Source of the DNA: Metridium senile
Lineage: Eukaryota; Cnidaria; Anthozoa; Actiniaria; Metridiidae
Direction: 5' to 3'
Length of the DNA: 64,000 bases
Assembly: GCA_949775045.1 (NCBI GenBank)
Contig: CATKSA010000018.1
Location: 23,018 to 87,017 of the forward strand
Positions within the stretch are counted from its first letter, which is position 1. Every line of letters starts with the position of its first letter. The position numbers and the translations under genes were made by a program. The notes beneath the pieces were generated by a model. It was not told the DNA's origin. It was given only the letters and a program-made list of their open reading frames with translations, and made no database searches. This document shows positions 36,973 to 48,113 of the stretch, piece after piece.

Positions 36973-37408
36973 TAAAAGCGTTTGTGCTATCCTGTATAAT
37001 CCCAAAAACGATTAACCCAAGGGTTGAAGCAAAAGCGTTTTTAACCGAAAAATCCCAAAACGTTTAGCAGATATGCCGATATCTCTTTAAACGTTTTTCG
37101 ACTAGATGGCTATCAGTTTTGCAAACGAAACCAGCTTTTACGGATAAACGTTTCATATTTATCAACTGATCATTTCTTTTTAACCCTAACCATAAAAGCG
37201 TTTGTGCTATCCTGTATAATCCCAAAAACGATTAACCCATGCAAGGGTTGAAGCAAAAGCGTTTTTAACCGAAAAATCCCAAAACGTTTAGCAGATATGC
37301 CGATATCTCTTTAAACGTTTTTCGACTAGATGGCTATCAGTTTTGCAAACGAAACCAGCTTTTACGGATAAACGTTTCATATTTATCAACTGATCATTTC
37401 TTTTTAAC
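36962..37408 (+). repeat. Tandem pair of a 220-bp telomere-associated repeat
   Basis: Two almost identical units begin 'accctaaaccataaaagcg' (36963) and 'accctaaccataaaagcg' (37183). They share 'tgctatcctgtataatccc', 'ccgatatctctttaaacg' and 'ttatcaactgatcatttc'. The only clear differences are a few bases after 'gattaaccca'. Each unit starts with a telomere-like motif and contains several AAACGTTT-type strings, as does the degenerate tract at 22.3-22.9 kb. Confidence 0.85.
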
Positions 37409-37462
37409 CTTTCAGTCACTAGCTGTCTTCTTTTTTTTTCTTCTTCTTCTCATTTTAAATAT

Positions 37463-37618
37463 ACACCCAATTGCAAGAACGTTGTCCTGTCTTTTGTGAT
37501 TTAGTAGGATAGGAATTAATTAAAAGACAAAACAAGATCACTCAAGCTGAACTCTTGCTTTTGTTATTCCTTTGTTACTAAATTACTAATGTTCTTTTTT
37601 CATGTGACAATTAGGTGT
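37463..37618. repeat. MITE related to the one at 27223
   Basis: The left end 'acacccaattgcaagaacg' and the right end 'tgacaattaggtgt' are inverted with several differences. The left end matches the element at 27223. Length is about 156 bp. Confidence 0.65.
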
Positions 37619-37622
37619 ATAT

Positions 37623-37902
37623 ACACGTAGCTATTTCAAAAAAAGTTGTCATCGCCAAAAGCGATAGGCGATAGGTTATTCCAAGACCCAAGTACACTAT
37701 AGGTATAATCTAAAGTATCCACAGAAAAGCAGAAAAGCTGTCAGTACGTGTCTTCTAGGCACATTTTCAGTCCTTCGACAAGACATATAACTCTCCAGCG
37801 GAGATCGTTGTTTAGTGGAGTTGGCATGATTGAAAATTTCACGACTTAGGATTATACCCATAGTGCATTTTTGGCGATGACAACCTTTTTTGAAATAGGT
37901 GT
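37623..37902. repeat. MITE with about 37-bp terminal inverted repeats
   Basis: 'acacgtagctatttcaaaaa' with 'gttgtcatcgccaaaa' at the left is the near-exact complement of 'ttttggcgatgacaac' with 'ttgaaataggtgt' at the right. Length is about 280 bp. It starts five bases after the previous element, so one inserted beside the other or they share a target. Confidence 0.8.
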
Positions 37903-38227
37903 TTATGTTGTAGTTCAGGTTCAATATGATTTTAAACCAGTTCAATTTATTTTGAACAATTTTGAACCAGTACAATAGTCTTGAACTGGTACAATCTGAC
38001 ATTCTAAATCTAAGGGATTTTATTTATGGGACTAAATAAAACAGGGGGATCTAACCTACTTACCACACCCTCCTTTTGATCTCACTTACACCTCTCCCCC
38101 CCTAACTCTCTCACTTACCTAACATTCCCACTTGACTTGCTAATTTGCCTTACTATACCTAACACATAACTAACTATTGAATTAATGTAATTGGGTTACC
38201 TGTGCTTTTTATTTTTTCCTTTTTCTT

Positions 38228-38298
38228 ACCACGGCTGGGAATAGAACCAGGATCTCTTGCTTCTAAGTCCAGAGACTACACCACTATACCACAATGAC
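38228..38298 (-). repeat. tRNA-like segment (SINE head or tRNA pseudogene)
   Basis: Read on the minus strand, an A box (TGGTATAGTGG) and a B box (GGTTCTATTCC) are spaced as in a tRNA, with a good T stem (CTGG/CCAG). The acceptor stem does not pair and the anticodon arm is irregular. It is therefore more likely a tRNA-derived repeat than a working tRNA. Confidence 0.45.
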
Positions 38299-38319
38299 TC
38301 AGTTGAAAATTCTGCATTA

Positions 38320-38788
38320 GACTTTTGTTTCATTCATAAACTCCCAATAATGGCATAAATTAAACCTATTCCTAAACCTAACCCTAAACCTAGTACTAGT
38401 ACTACTACTAGTATTAGTACTACTATTCATCCATTCGTTTATTCATTCATTCATTCATTCAATCATCCATTCATTCATTTATTCATCAGCCATTCGTTTA
38501 TTCATTCGTTCATCCATTCATCCATTCATTCATTCATTCATCAAATCATTATTCCAACCATTTATTCATTCCGTCAGTAAGCAGTATTTTTTTTCATAAT
38601 AATAATGCTCTCAATTCATTCAGTCGATCATTATTGATAACAAATAAAAAACACAGGACCACTGAATTATACACTTAAATATTTTTATTTGAAATAAACA
38701 TGGGTACATAACAATCAATAGCCTTGACGTATTTACACGTAATTGCAAGAACGAACGTTTTCTATTTCTTTCCCACTTAATTACAAAC
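38320..38788 (+). repeat. Low-complexity stretch: (CATT)n and a telomere-like patch
   Basis: 'cctaaacctaaccctaaacc' near 38372 is a decayed telomere-like patch. (CTAGTA)-like and (CATTCATT) tracts follow to 38560. I see no gene. Confidence 0.6.
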
Positions 38789-39852
38789 GCATCATTAATA
38801 TTTTTTTTAAATTATTATCCAAAAAAAACCTTGCCTAAATAACTAATATATTTCTAGATGTTTTTAAAACTAACATTAACTAATGAATTAACTGTAACAA
38901 TGAACCAAAACTAAATTTCTCTATAAATTAACAGTAACAGCTGAAAACACGTAACGTAAACGCAACGTATATATATTTTTAGATTTTGCTTTTTTTTATA
39001 CAAAAAGAGAACAAATGCGAAAGTTGTATTTGCAGACAAATATATAGAAAAGAGAGAACGGGAAAAAAATGTTTTTGACTTGTAATACATTTTTGCCTTC
39101 GTATACGACTTTCGCATTCGAGACGAAACAGACTGCAAAGGATTTCGTCCAATACCTCTGGCATAATTTTTACCAAACAGTTCAAAAATTACGGTCTGAC
39201 AGCATATTGGGCGTCAACCTATATTTAATTGTCAGCCAGCTAGGTTATAACAAGATGAACTGCCGAAACTGAACTATTCGCATCATTAATATATTTTTTT
39301 AATTATTATCCAAAAAAAAAAAACCTTGCCTAAATAACCAATATATTTCTAGATGTTCTCAATCCTAACATTAACTAATGAATTAACTGTAACAATGAAC
39401 CAAAACTAAATTTCTCTATAAATTAACAGTAACAGCTGAAAACACGTAACGTAAACGCAACGTATATATTTTTATATATTTTGCTTTTTTTAACAAAAAG
39501 AGAACAAATGCGAAAGTTGTATTTGCAGACAAATATATAGAAAAGAGAGAACGGGAAAAAAATGTTTTTGACTTGTAATACATTTTTGCCTTCATATACG
39601 ACTTTCGCATTCGAGACGAAACAGACTGCAAAGGATTTCGTCCAATACCTCTGGCATAATTTTTACCAAACAGTTCAAAAATTACGGTCTGACAGCATAT
39701 TGGGCGTCAACCTACATACTTATAACAATTTAATTGTCGGCCAGCTATAGGTTTATAACAAGATGAACTGCCGAAACTGAACTATTTGCATCATTAATAT
39801 ATTTTTTTAATTATTATCCAAAAAAAAAACCTTGCCTAAATAACCAATATAT
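38789..39852. repeat. Tandem duplication, period about 500 bp, 2.1 copies
   Basis: The unit runs from 'catcattaatattttttt' through 'accttgcctaaataac', 'taatgaattaactgtaac', 'agagagaacgggaaaaaaa' and 'caaggatttcgtccaat'-like strings to 'agatgaactgccgaaactg'. Copies start near 38789, 39281 and 39787 (the last truncated). The two full copies differ by small indels. Matching open frames on both strands in both copies shift or break between copies, so I do not call them genes. Confidence 0.75.
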
Positions 39853-39964
39853 TGGGCGTCAACATATTTACGAAGGCGCATCGACTTGAAAACACGTGCT
39901 CTCTCCGACATTAAAAAATTGTAAATGACAAGTAGCAGGGCCGGGGGAAAAAACCTCAAAGAAA

Positions 39965-42900
39965 TCAAGTGCGAGCCTGCCTGTGTAAATCTAGCCTATC
40001 TGAACGCAACTCGTAAAGCCGATCGCTTGCGTTGTATACGAGATCTATTGGAAAGAGAACACTGGCGCTAGACTCCACATAACTTTTCCCTGTGACCATT
40101 CTAAAGCAATTTTGAGAGACCTCGTCGAAGTGTGCTAGGACGACATCCTTTTTGTTACCGCTGTAACGTAAAACTTTGGCCAAAAGAATTTGCGGAGATT
40201 GACCGGTTGAATTACTCGCAACTAAGGCCACAAAATCGCCTGGTGTCGCCATAGCGTCTGCGTAACCATCATCGTCATGACTAGTTGCCGCAATTGCAAA
40301 TTCATCGTCGCGCGAGTGGTCTGCGAAAATTGTCTCATTTGCTTTTCGTGCGAGGACTCCTAGAGCAGGAGTTTTTTTTTCGTCTCTGCTACGGTCGTCG
40401 TAAAACCTGCGTTGCGACCTGACACTGTGTCGCATAACGGTTGCTAGACTTTCTAGCAATTGACCACTGTCGTGTGCCTCTGGAAGGCTTAAGAAATACG
40501 AAACTACGCTATGACGAATATCGTTCACGCCTAATCTTAAGTCGCAGTGGCGTTCGAAGAGGTTCCCTATGTACTTGTTGAATGATGCGACGCAAAATGG
40601 CTGGCCCCTTGCATTCACGAGAAAAAAATCGTGGCTGGCTCCCTGAAGCAGTTTGGACCGATAGGACTTAATGTAAAGGCAAATATGGTACTCGAGCTGA
40701 CTCCCTCTTAAAACAGTCCTGTCCGGGCCGTAAAATCGCTTAGTCTTATAATCGTTGCACAACAAAATGAGGGTGTCGCCATCATGAACTAAAAAATTAC
40801 CATCTAGCGAACTGACGGAGGCCTCCGTCTCGGCTATTCTGAGCGAGATGAACTCCTTACACCGGCCGGTCGCGTGTGTGTACAATAAAAGAATGCACAA
40901 ATTCATGAGAGCTTTCGCCTTGGTCACACCTGTCGGCGAGTCTTCGAACTCGTGCAACAAATTCCTAGCTATCTCAAGTATTTCTTCGTACAAAATAGAC
41001 TTTTTTTTCCCTACCGCTGGTCTTTCCCTCCTAGCGTCAAATTCTAACTGGCTTTGGAGCGCGCGCAATCTAGAAATGGAAGGAAGACCCTCTTGCTCGG
41101 TTGCAGTCTGGTCACGGTGCAAATAGCGAACAACACTTATAAGGGCCGAGACGTACCTGGATACGGTGATGCTCTGAAGATTTCGGTCGCTCGACCTTAA
41201 ATAATTACAAAACCCCTCTACCAAGTCTCCGTGCTCGACATGCTCAAACGAGATGGTCACGCCTGGACGAACGTCCTTCACGTATTTAAAATAGCCTAGG
41301 AGTCTCTCGATGGTTTTAAGAACAGTCGCGTCTTGCAAAACATGACAGTTTCGTTGCGTGTTTAGCGGCCGAGTGTAAAAAGACTTGAACTTTTCGATCT
41401 CGTTGGTAACATTTGCATCTAGCTGGTCGAGCGAAATTTTTCTACTAGCGCGACGATTGCTGGAGGAAGAAACTGATGTGACTTCGTCCTCCGAAGAGCT
41501 ACTACTGTCATTTACAATTTCAACTGGAATTTGTGGTATGAAATTTTCCCGCGGAGGCAGTTGTGAATCATTTTCGGAGGCCAGAGGAACACGTGTTTTC
41601 ATTTCGACTTCGCTAGAGCATATATAAGAACTACTGCTGCTATTATCATTGTTATCATTAATACCGCCATGGATAATGGTGTTATTTCTACTAGTGAATG
41701 AGTGCGCGTGCTGCAATTTCGATTTATGAGTACAGTGTGCGGCTGTCGATTCCCCTAAGAGCAACAATTTTGACGGCCCACTATCTAGTTTATCTGCATC
41801 ATTGCTATGCGACATGCTCGATGGAACTACTGATTGATTTTGGTTTGTCGCCGACAAACTATGCGAAATATTAAACTTGCGCTTTTTGGGGGGAGAGCTA
41901 AGGGTCTCTCTACCCTCACAATGGGTAATTAGTCTAAATACGTCGAATTGTGAAATCAGTTTGAAGGCGCCTATTGCAATATCGGGAATCCTGTCTTTGA
42001 AATGAATGTGTTCTTGGACTGAGCATCTTGGTTTTAATATTTTTAGATTCCTCACCCATGTCTTTAAAGTTCCAGTTGGCACACTGGGAAAAAGCTTCAT
42101 TCTTACTTCGGAGTAACAATAATAGATCACTTCCCCACGCGATACGTTGGACAATTCCTTTAACATGTCGTTGCGTTGTTGGCTGAAACAAAATGAGTCG
42201 GCATTATTGTCTAGAAACTTTTTATGACAAAAAACAAACAAATTCTTATACACTGTTTATGACAAGTGATAAAAATGGGACCCTGTTTATGACAGTTTAG
42301 GACAGTGTTAATGCCGCGAAAACGTGCTGAATTTCCCGAAAGACGAAAGACCGCGCTGCTCATCATATTACCTAATTAATATACATGATTATGACAAAAA
42401 AAAAAAAAAAACTAAGGAAATGGGGAAATGGGGTAAAAAGGATACCCTGTTCATGACAGAAAACTCAAAAAACCATACCCTGTTTATGACAGAAAGCTCG
42501 AAAAACCATACCCTGTTTATGACAGGGGGACTAAAACGTTTGGGATTAAAACGTTTCTCTTTAAAAATAAAGATAGTTAAACATGTTATTAGTTGCGATC
42601 GTAAATTACTTACGTCAAATTTGTAGGAGTGTGTGGTCGTGCCCGAACTGGGGTGTATTTCAATGAATGATCGGCATTTGAGGTCTCCATGTCCAAACGG
42701 TGTTCTTTCAAAACTGATTGTGAGAGCGCTGTCTGTTCCCCCATCAAGTCGCTACTAAAAAAAAAACCACAATCAGTCATTATTACTAGTTAGATGACAG
42801 TTTAGGACCCCGTGTTAATGCCGCGAAAACGTGCTGAATTTCCCGAAAGACGAAAGACCGCGCTGCTCATCATATTACCTAATTAATATACATGATTATG

Positions 42901-43259
42901 ACAAAAACAAAGTAAGGAAATTGGGAAATGGGGTAAAAAGGATACCCTGTTCATGACAGAAAACTAAAAAAAACATACCCTGTTTATGACAGAAAGCTCG
43001 AAAAACCATACCCTGTTTATGACAGGGGGACTAAAACGTTTGGGATTAAAACGTTTCTCTTTAAAAATAAAGATAGTTAAACATGTTATTAGTTGCGATC
43101 GTAAATTACTTACGTCAAATTTGTAGGAGTGTGTGGTCGTTCTCGGAGTGGAGTGTATTTCAATGAATGATCGGCATTTGAGGTCTCCATGTCCAAACGG
43201 TGTTTTTTCAAAACTGGAATGTGTGTCATCGATTGTAAGGGCGCTGTGTGTTCCCCCAT
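39965..43259 (-). CDS. Crypton-like tyrosine recombinase, complete
   Basis: The main exon (42182-39965) follows an acceptor 'tttcag' and encodes 738 residues plus a split codon. It joins in phase 2 to a first coding exon at 43259-43114 (787 residues in total) or its duplicate at 42744-42614 (782). Numbering in the open frame from 42253: a nuclear-import-like PPKKRK (121-126); a Ser-rich acidic stretch (200-270); the core-binding helical part (280-400); catalytic Arg464 (ATGR); a Lys strand (503-505, DYKTK); N577-x-x-R580, where most families have H-x-x-R; His609 (MRHS); and Tyr618 (RRFYDD). A C-terminal domain (671-745, starting PGDFVAL) is shared with the split recombinase. All catalytic residues except the His-to-Asn change are present, so it may be active or was until recently. 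Cryptons normally code only for such a protein. Element ends were not found. Confidence 0.88.
42614..42744 (-). CDS. Alternative first coding exon of the recombinase, inner copy
   Basis: From the ATG at 42744 the frame runs 43 codons and ends with two bases before 'gtaagt', the phase required by the main exon at 42182. An acceptor ('tttttag') lies ten bases upstream of the ATG. Used as an internal exon it would be 141 nt, symmetric and open. It differs from the outer copy by a 15-nt gap and a few substitutions. Both copies read MGEQ/MGEH at the start and share KYTP and PHTPTNL near the end. Confidence 0.65.
43114..43259 (-). CDS. First coding exon of the recombinase, outer copy
   Basis: From the ATG at 43259 the frame runs 48 codons plus two bases to the donor 'gac|gtaagt'. 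It lies 515 bp outside the inner copy, within the same duplicated block. An acceptor just upstream implies a further 5' exon that I could not place. Confidence 0.6.
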
Positions 43260-43310
43260 CAAGTCGCTACTAAAAAAAAACCACACACACACAATCAGTC
43301 ATTATTACTA

Positions 43311-44991
43311 GTTAGATCAGTCTACGTTCAATATCTATCTACGAAAGAAATTAAGACAATACTTTTTTCGTACTGAAGCTGTGAGCGCCAAAAACTGATT
43401 TCTTGAAGAACGGCTGTTGTACAAGGCTAAAATCTATTTATTCAGAAAGTTTAACTTGTTTGTAAGTGGAAAAGACTGATGAAAGTGGAGCCAAAGTGTT
43501 ATTAACCCAAACCAAAAATTTGAATTGAAAATGAGGTTTAGGCCTTTATCTGTTTATTTCCCATACCTTTTCTTTAAAAAATGCCCCAAAAAGCTGCATT
43601 CTAACACAAATTCAACAAAACATCTTTGTACAATTGAAAATACCGCTTAAACAGGCATGTTATCTTAGTACATTAGTTTCTAACTGTTTAAAGAGGTTTT
43701 TGAGCGTTAACCCAAAACGAAAATTGAGATTAAAACTCGTGCAAAAGTCTAGTTTATGGCGCTTTTTGCCAATATTGCTTGTCATTGAAAAAAATATCCT
43801 CTTAATCTGCTAATTTTAATACTTACTTACCTACTTATAGTATTTCAAATGTGTCGATTTGAATAGGAGAGAATGCCTAGCTCGGTGCGTTCTTTATTTG
43901 GAGAGCAATCAAAGATCTGCAACATGGAGGAATTAGGAAATCAGCATACATCAAACCATGGCCAAAACATTATACAATATATCAATACCTTATAATCGTA
44001 GGAGCTAATATGCTGTCCAGTATATACCGCGTATATAACTATTTAGTTCCTTCGCTATAGTAGAACGACTCGATTATAGTAACAAATCGCAAACGGTCAT
44101 GATCATCACCGTGGCAAACTGCACTGATGTCTAGCTACAATACTGACAATCGCTAGTGTTGGAATGAACGTACGTGCTTCGACATATCACTAAATAAACA
44201 TACCTTCCTGGACTTTGGCCAGACAGAACGGCACCAATAGTGATTAACAATAGAGTTTCCAGATAGATATCCTATCAGTGTTGTCGATCTAAACATTACA
44301 GGAGGTAAGTTGAAAGGATCCCGACATTTGTGGTGATTTTAACAAATCGTTTGATAATTTAAACGATTAACAGATCATCAAGTTACAAATCTAGTCCCCG
44401 TCCGGAAAAGAAATGACTGAAAGTTACTCCCGTTATTACGGACTCTCGCACACTTTGTTTGGTCCCAATCGCACGTTTTCATTGTTTAACTCTCGTTATA
44501 TAATGGACGAGGGAAGGAAAAGCTGGAAAACAAACCCCACTTTTTTTTATTCAAACTACGTCTATGTTTTCTTCATAAACATGAGCAGTTTTTGTGAACA
44601 ATAATCAGCAACTTGAACTGCAACATGTTTCTACAATGATCAAATAAAAATTTATAACAAAAAAATACAAAAAAATGATTGTCCACCCTACACACACACA
44701 CCATACCATAGTCAATGAGCTAGGCTGTATATACGTCTTAAAAAAATAACAATTGCCTAAAAAGGTCCCACTCTGAGAACGAGGCTGAAATATTGACTTC
44801 CCGCACTTTTTTCCCACCGCGAACACAGGAAACCCAACGATCACAGGACAACCCCTCACAAGAAAAAAAAAATTATGCTTTAATTGAAGGATGACGGGCT
44901 GATTGAATGGATGAATGAGCTTGTTAGAATGATAATCATAAATAAATTAGTGAATGAATCATTAATTGGCACAATAGACGGGGCTCACTAG
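43311..44991. other. Gene-free stretch upstream of the recombinase
   Basis: This is where a leader exon and promoter of the minus-strand recombinase should lie. On the minus strand TATATAA occurs near 44498-44504, but nothing else supports it as the promoter. The short frames at 44413-44604 and 44605-44859 have no domain or splice support. Confidence 0.4.
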
Positions 44992-45292
44992 AGTGATTTC
45001 CTGTACAGAGCAAAAAAGTTATGGAACCAATTAGACGATTCTTGTAAACAGACAACAAATCTGAACTCTTTTAAAAAAAGAACTAAAAAACAAAGACAGT
45101 TTTTCCATAAATAGTACTATATAAATAGTACTATATGATACATCCACCATTTTATATCTCGAAAAATATATTTTAACGCTCGAACTATCATGCTTTGTAT
45201 TTTTTATATGCAAAATATCTATTCTTTGTGTAAATTATTCTTGAAAAACCTTTTATAGGAAGTTTAATAAAATGTATGTATGTATGTATTTT
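44992..45292 (+). mobile_element. 5'-truncated non-LTR retrotransposon, 3' end
   Basis: The frame 44992-45114 reads the last 40 residues of a LINE-type polyprotein (FLYRAKKLWNQLDDS, then NLNSFKKRTKK) and a stop. A short 3' untranslated part and the simple tail 'aatgtatgtatgtatgtat' follow. A stop directly upstream marks the truncation or decay. It is inactive. Confidence 0.75.
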
Positions 45293-45449
45293 CATTTGAC
45301 CGTGCAAGAAAAACCACTATTTAGTTTGTACTTGTTGGTAAAGAACAAAAGAAAACAATAGATTCAGAGTGTAGTAACAACTATTAGTTTGCCAATTCTT
45401 TCATGGTCATATGAAAATCAATCTGTATCCGTAAAATAGTTTGCCAATA

Positions 45450-45777
45450 CAGGATCTCGTCACGTGACATACACCCCCCCCCCTAAAAAAAAAATTAGTT
45501 CTACTAAAAAAATTATTGCCATATTCAGAAAGAGCACATTAAAGTTAGTACTGTCGCTGAGTTTTAGCATTTCTTGATGTAATTGGAAATGTTTAATTTA
45601 TCTTTTTTTTCAAAACTCGAAACTTAATTTAACAAAGAACGTATGACTGGGACGCATGTAAAGTTTCGAGTTTTGAACAAAATCTAAATATTACATTAAT
45701 TACATCTTTCTGAATATGCCAATAATTTTTTAGCAGAGCTAATTTTTTTGGAATTTGTGTCACGTGACCAGATCCTG
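45450..45777. repeat. Fold-back (MITE-like) element
   Basis: 'caggatctcgtcacgtgac' at the left pairs with 'gtcacgtgaccagatcctg' at the right. The arms continue through 'aaaaaattattgccatattc' and 'gaatatgccaataatttttt'. Length is about 328 bp. The flank 'ttgccaatacaggatc' repeats nearby near 45391. No coding region. Confidence 0.75.
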
Positions 45778-46535
45778 CAAAAGGCCTATTGTGATATAAA
45801 TCAATTGCTCTCTTTCTCCGGGATCCCTGTCCGATTGATAAATTTTGGCTTCTTGCGCTACAGCATCGTTTCCATAACTTTCTAGATTATTTATATATGT
45901 AGATAGTTAGACCACTCAGTGGGGTAGCAGAAAGCTTATTCATATGCGCGGTTACGGCATATATCATCAAAGAATACCATCGTTTACGAGTTTCGATTAC
46001 GAATTTTATTGAATAAACCATGATTATCATTAATATAATATTTCTTCTCTCTCGACGTTGAAGTGGGATCAGGATCACATCATCATGGTACTCCGACACC
46101 AGGTTTTGCTTCAGGATGAGTTTTTAGATATTTCCTAGATTGGCTGCTGAGACCCAACTGGACAAAGCATCAATCGGATAATTAATCGCCGTGCGCCCCT
46201 TCTCCTATTAGTAAAAGCAGTTCCGCCGGGCTTAAATCTAAGCCACACGAGCAGGCTAGGAGTTGGACGGCTTAGTTGTCAGAGGCTATGTTAATAGCAC
46301 GCCTTGAGGAAAATTTATAAGACAATGGTTGCTTGTCTCCAAAGCCTCTCCTCGGCTATGACAACCTTGGAACCAATATGAGGATCATTATGGGGTCAAC
46401 GTTACTAAAATTTAGTCGTAAGCGTTGAACTCAAGCTGACCGAAATCGTAATCATATCAAAATATTACCTGCATGCTGTCCGTGATTGTCATCACCCCAT
46501 TGAGGCCCTCATATTCTCCCGGAGACAATGTTAAA
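45778..46535. other. Gene-free stretch
   Basis: I see no gene or named repeat here. The minus-strand frame 45887-46099 has no domain and no splice context. Confidence 0.4.
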
Positions 46536-46725
<190 letters not shown>

Positions 46726-47454
46726 CTCCCCTCTCTCCATCAGTGCTCCTTTTTACGGGTATTTAAAGCTACTTAAAGCTACACGGAAAGGAAAGAAGTC
46801 GAAACAAACTGTGAGATAATGATTATGATAATGACAATGATTACATGGTAATGATAATGAGTGTTAACCGGCAAATGTATATTTGAAATGTAATGATTCA
46901 TGTTTGCTGAGAATTAAATAAGTGAAATGATTACATCAATGTCATAATAGAATATTAAACGTCGTCGGAGGCAATTATTATGATTATATTTGTTACTGTA
47001 AATTGCGACAAGATATCAAAAAAACTGAGACAAAACTTCAGTAGTTAGCGTGCTGTATGAGGAGTAATGAACATCGGTCGCAAACGTCCCCTTTATCATG
47101 TTTATACCTTAAGTCTGTTCTGAACTAATTTAAAAAGAATAATGATGATGATGAGATTGAAAATGATATTATTCATAATGATAATGGTAATGTTAAAAGT
47201 CATAGTTATAGTTATACTGATGATGACGATGATGATGATGATGACGATAATAATCTTGTTGACAATGATGATAAGGGACGGACCGTCTGATTTTTGAGGG
47301 GGGCTGTCCCAAATTACCGAAAAAATCGAGCAAAGCCTTGAACCTATAACAAATAATCTAATAACAATAATAATAATAACAATAATCGTAATAGGCGATA
47401 ATGATGATAATAAGAAGATAAACAACAACAACAATAATAATAATAATAATACAA
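46726..47454. other. Gene-free stretch with imperfect trinucleotide tracts
   Basis: Scattered 'gatgatgatg' and 'aataataataac' tracts lie at 47140-47270 and 47350-47450. The minus-strand frame at 47102-47434 is Ile-rich low complexity and not a gene. Confidence 0.5.
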
Positions 47455-47575
47455 TATGAAGAAGAATGAGATTATTCAGTACGCTATTCAGACGTATTGA
47501 GCGTCTATTCGATTCTTAATAATGTCATAACGGTTTATCCTTCATAAACTCGGATGGTATACATATAACTCTGTA
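47395..47575 (-). pseudogene. Decayed copy of the last codons and 3' flank of the GNAT gene
   Basis: 'gtcataacggttt', 'cataaactcggatggta', 'ttgagcgtctatt' and 'aagaagaatgagattatt' match 48086-48198, the end of the last GNAT exon and its downstream flank, in the same order and strand, with indels that break the frame. The trinucleotide tract after it also matches. About 620 bp separate the copies, with a MITE between them. Confidence 0.65.
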
Positions 47576-47620
47576 TTGATATTAATTGATTCGAATAGCA
47601 AAGAGAGAATATGTTTCTTT

Positions 47621-47957
47621 AAAGGGGCACTTGGACCAAAATCAATGAAAATTGAAAATAAAAAAAATCTATATTGCAACAATGATAACCATGAAGCAAT
47701 TTTGCTTACATCAAAAAGACTGACACATAAAAATAGTCAAGGTTTTCTAACATTTAAATTTGGTATGTATGACGTCATACATACAACCCTATTGTTCTTT
47801 GAGATTTTGAACCAAAATTTCTTTAGGTTAATGAGCTTTAGATGCAGAATTTGTAATGAAATTTGGTTAGTTTTCTGTCTACAATCATTCTCATGTATGC
47901 ATTGTCGCTTTCCAATTTATTTTAAATTTCTATTGTTTTTGGTCCAATTGGTACTTT
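47621..47957. repeat. MITE of 337 bp
   Basis: 'aaaggggcacttggaccaaa' at the left and 'tttggtccaattggtacttt' at the right are inverted with about four differences. The centre has a palindrome (gtatgtatgacgtcatac). A 127-codon frame on the plus strand lies inside it and has no domain I recognise, so I treat it as accidental. Confidence 0.7.
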
Positions 47958-48113
47958 AATATTATACCTAGTATATTTAAACTGATAACAGTAATAATAA
48001 TAAACAGTAATGATAACAATAATAGTAATAAGCGATAATGATGATAATAAGAAGATAAACAACAACAATAATAACAACAACAATAAGAAGAATGAGATTA
48101 TTTACTCGTACGC

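Larger units (their letters stand above)
42255..43310 (-). repeat. Tandem duplication around the recombinase 5' end
   Basis: Two units of about 515-520 bp (roughly 42285-42795 and 42796-43310) carry the first coding exon, the string 'gccgcgaaaacgtgctgaat' and several copies of 'ataccctgtttatgacag'. The short motif occurs about four times in the inner unit and three in the outer, which makes it a candidate binding site or simply an old minisatellite. Confidence 0.8.

Noticed and set aside
38911..39750. Matching frames on both strands of the 500-bp tandem duplication
   Set aside because: The frames shift or break between the two copies and overlap on opposite strands; non-coding repeat is simpler.
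47576..47959. A 127-codon frame on the plus strand
   Set aside because: It lies almost wholly inside a MITE with clear inverted ends and has no recognisable domain.
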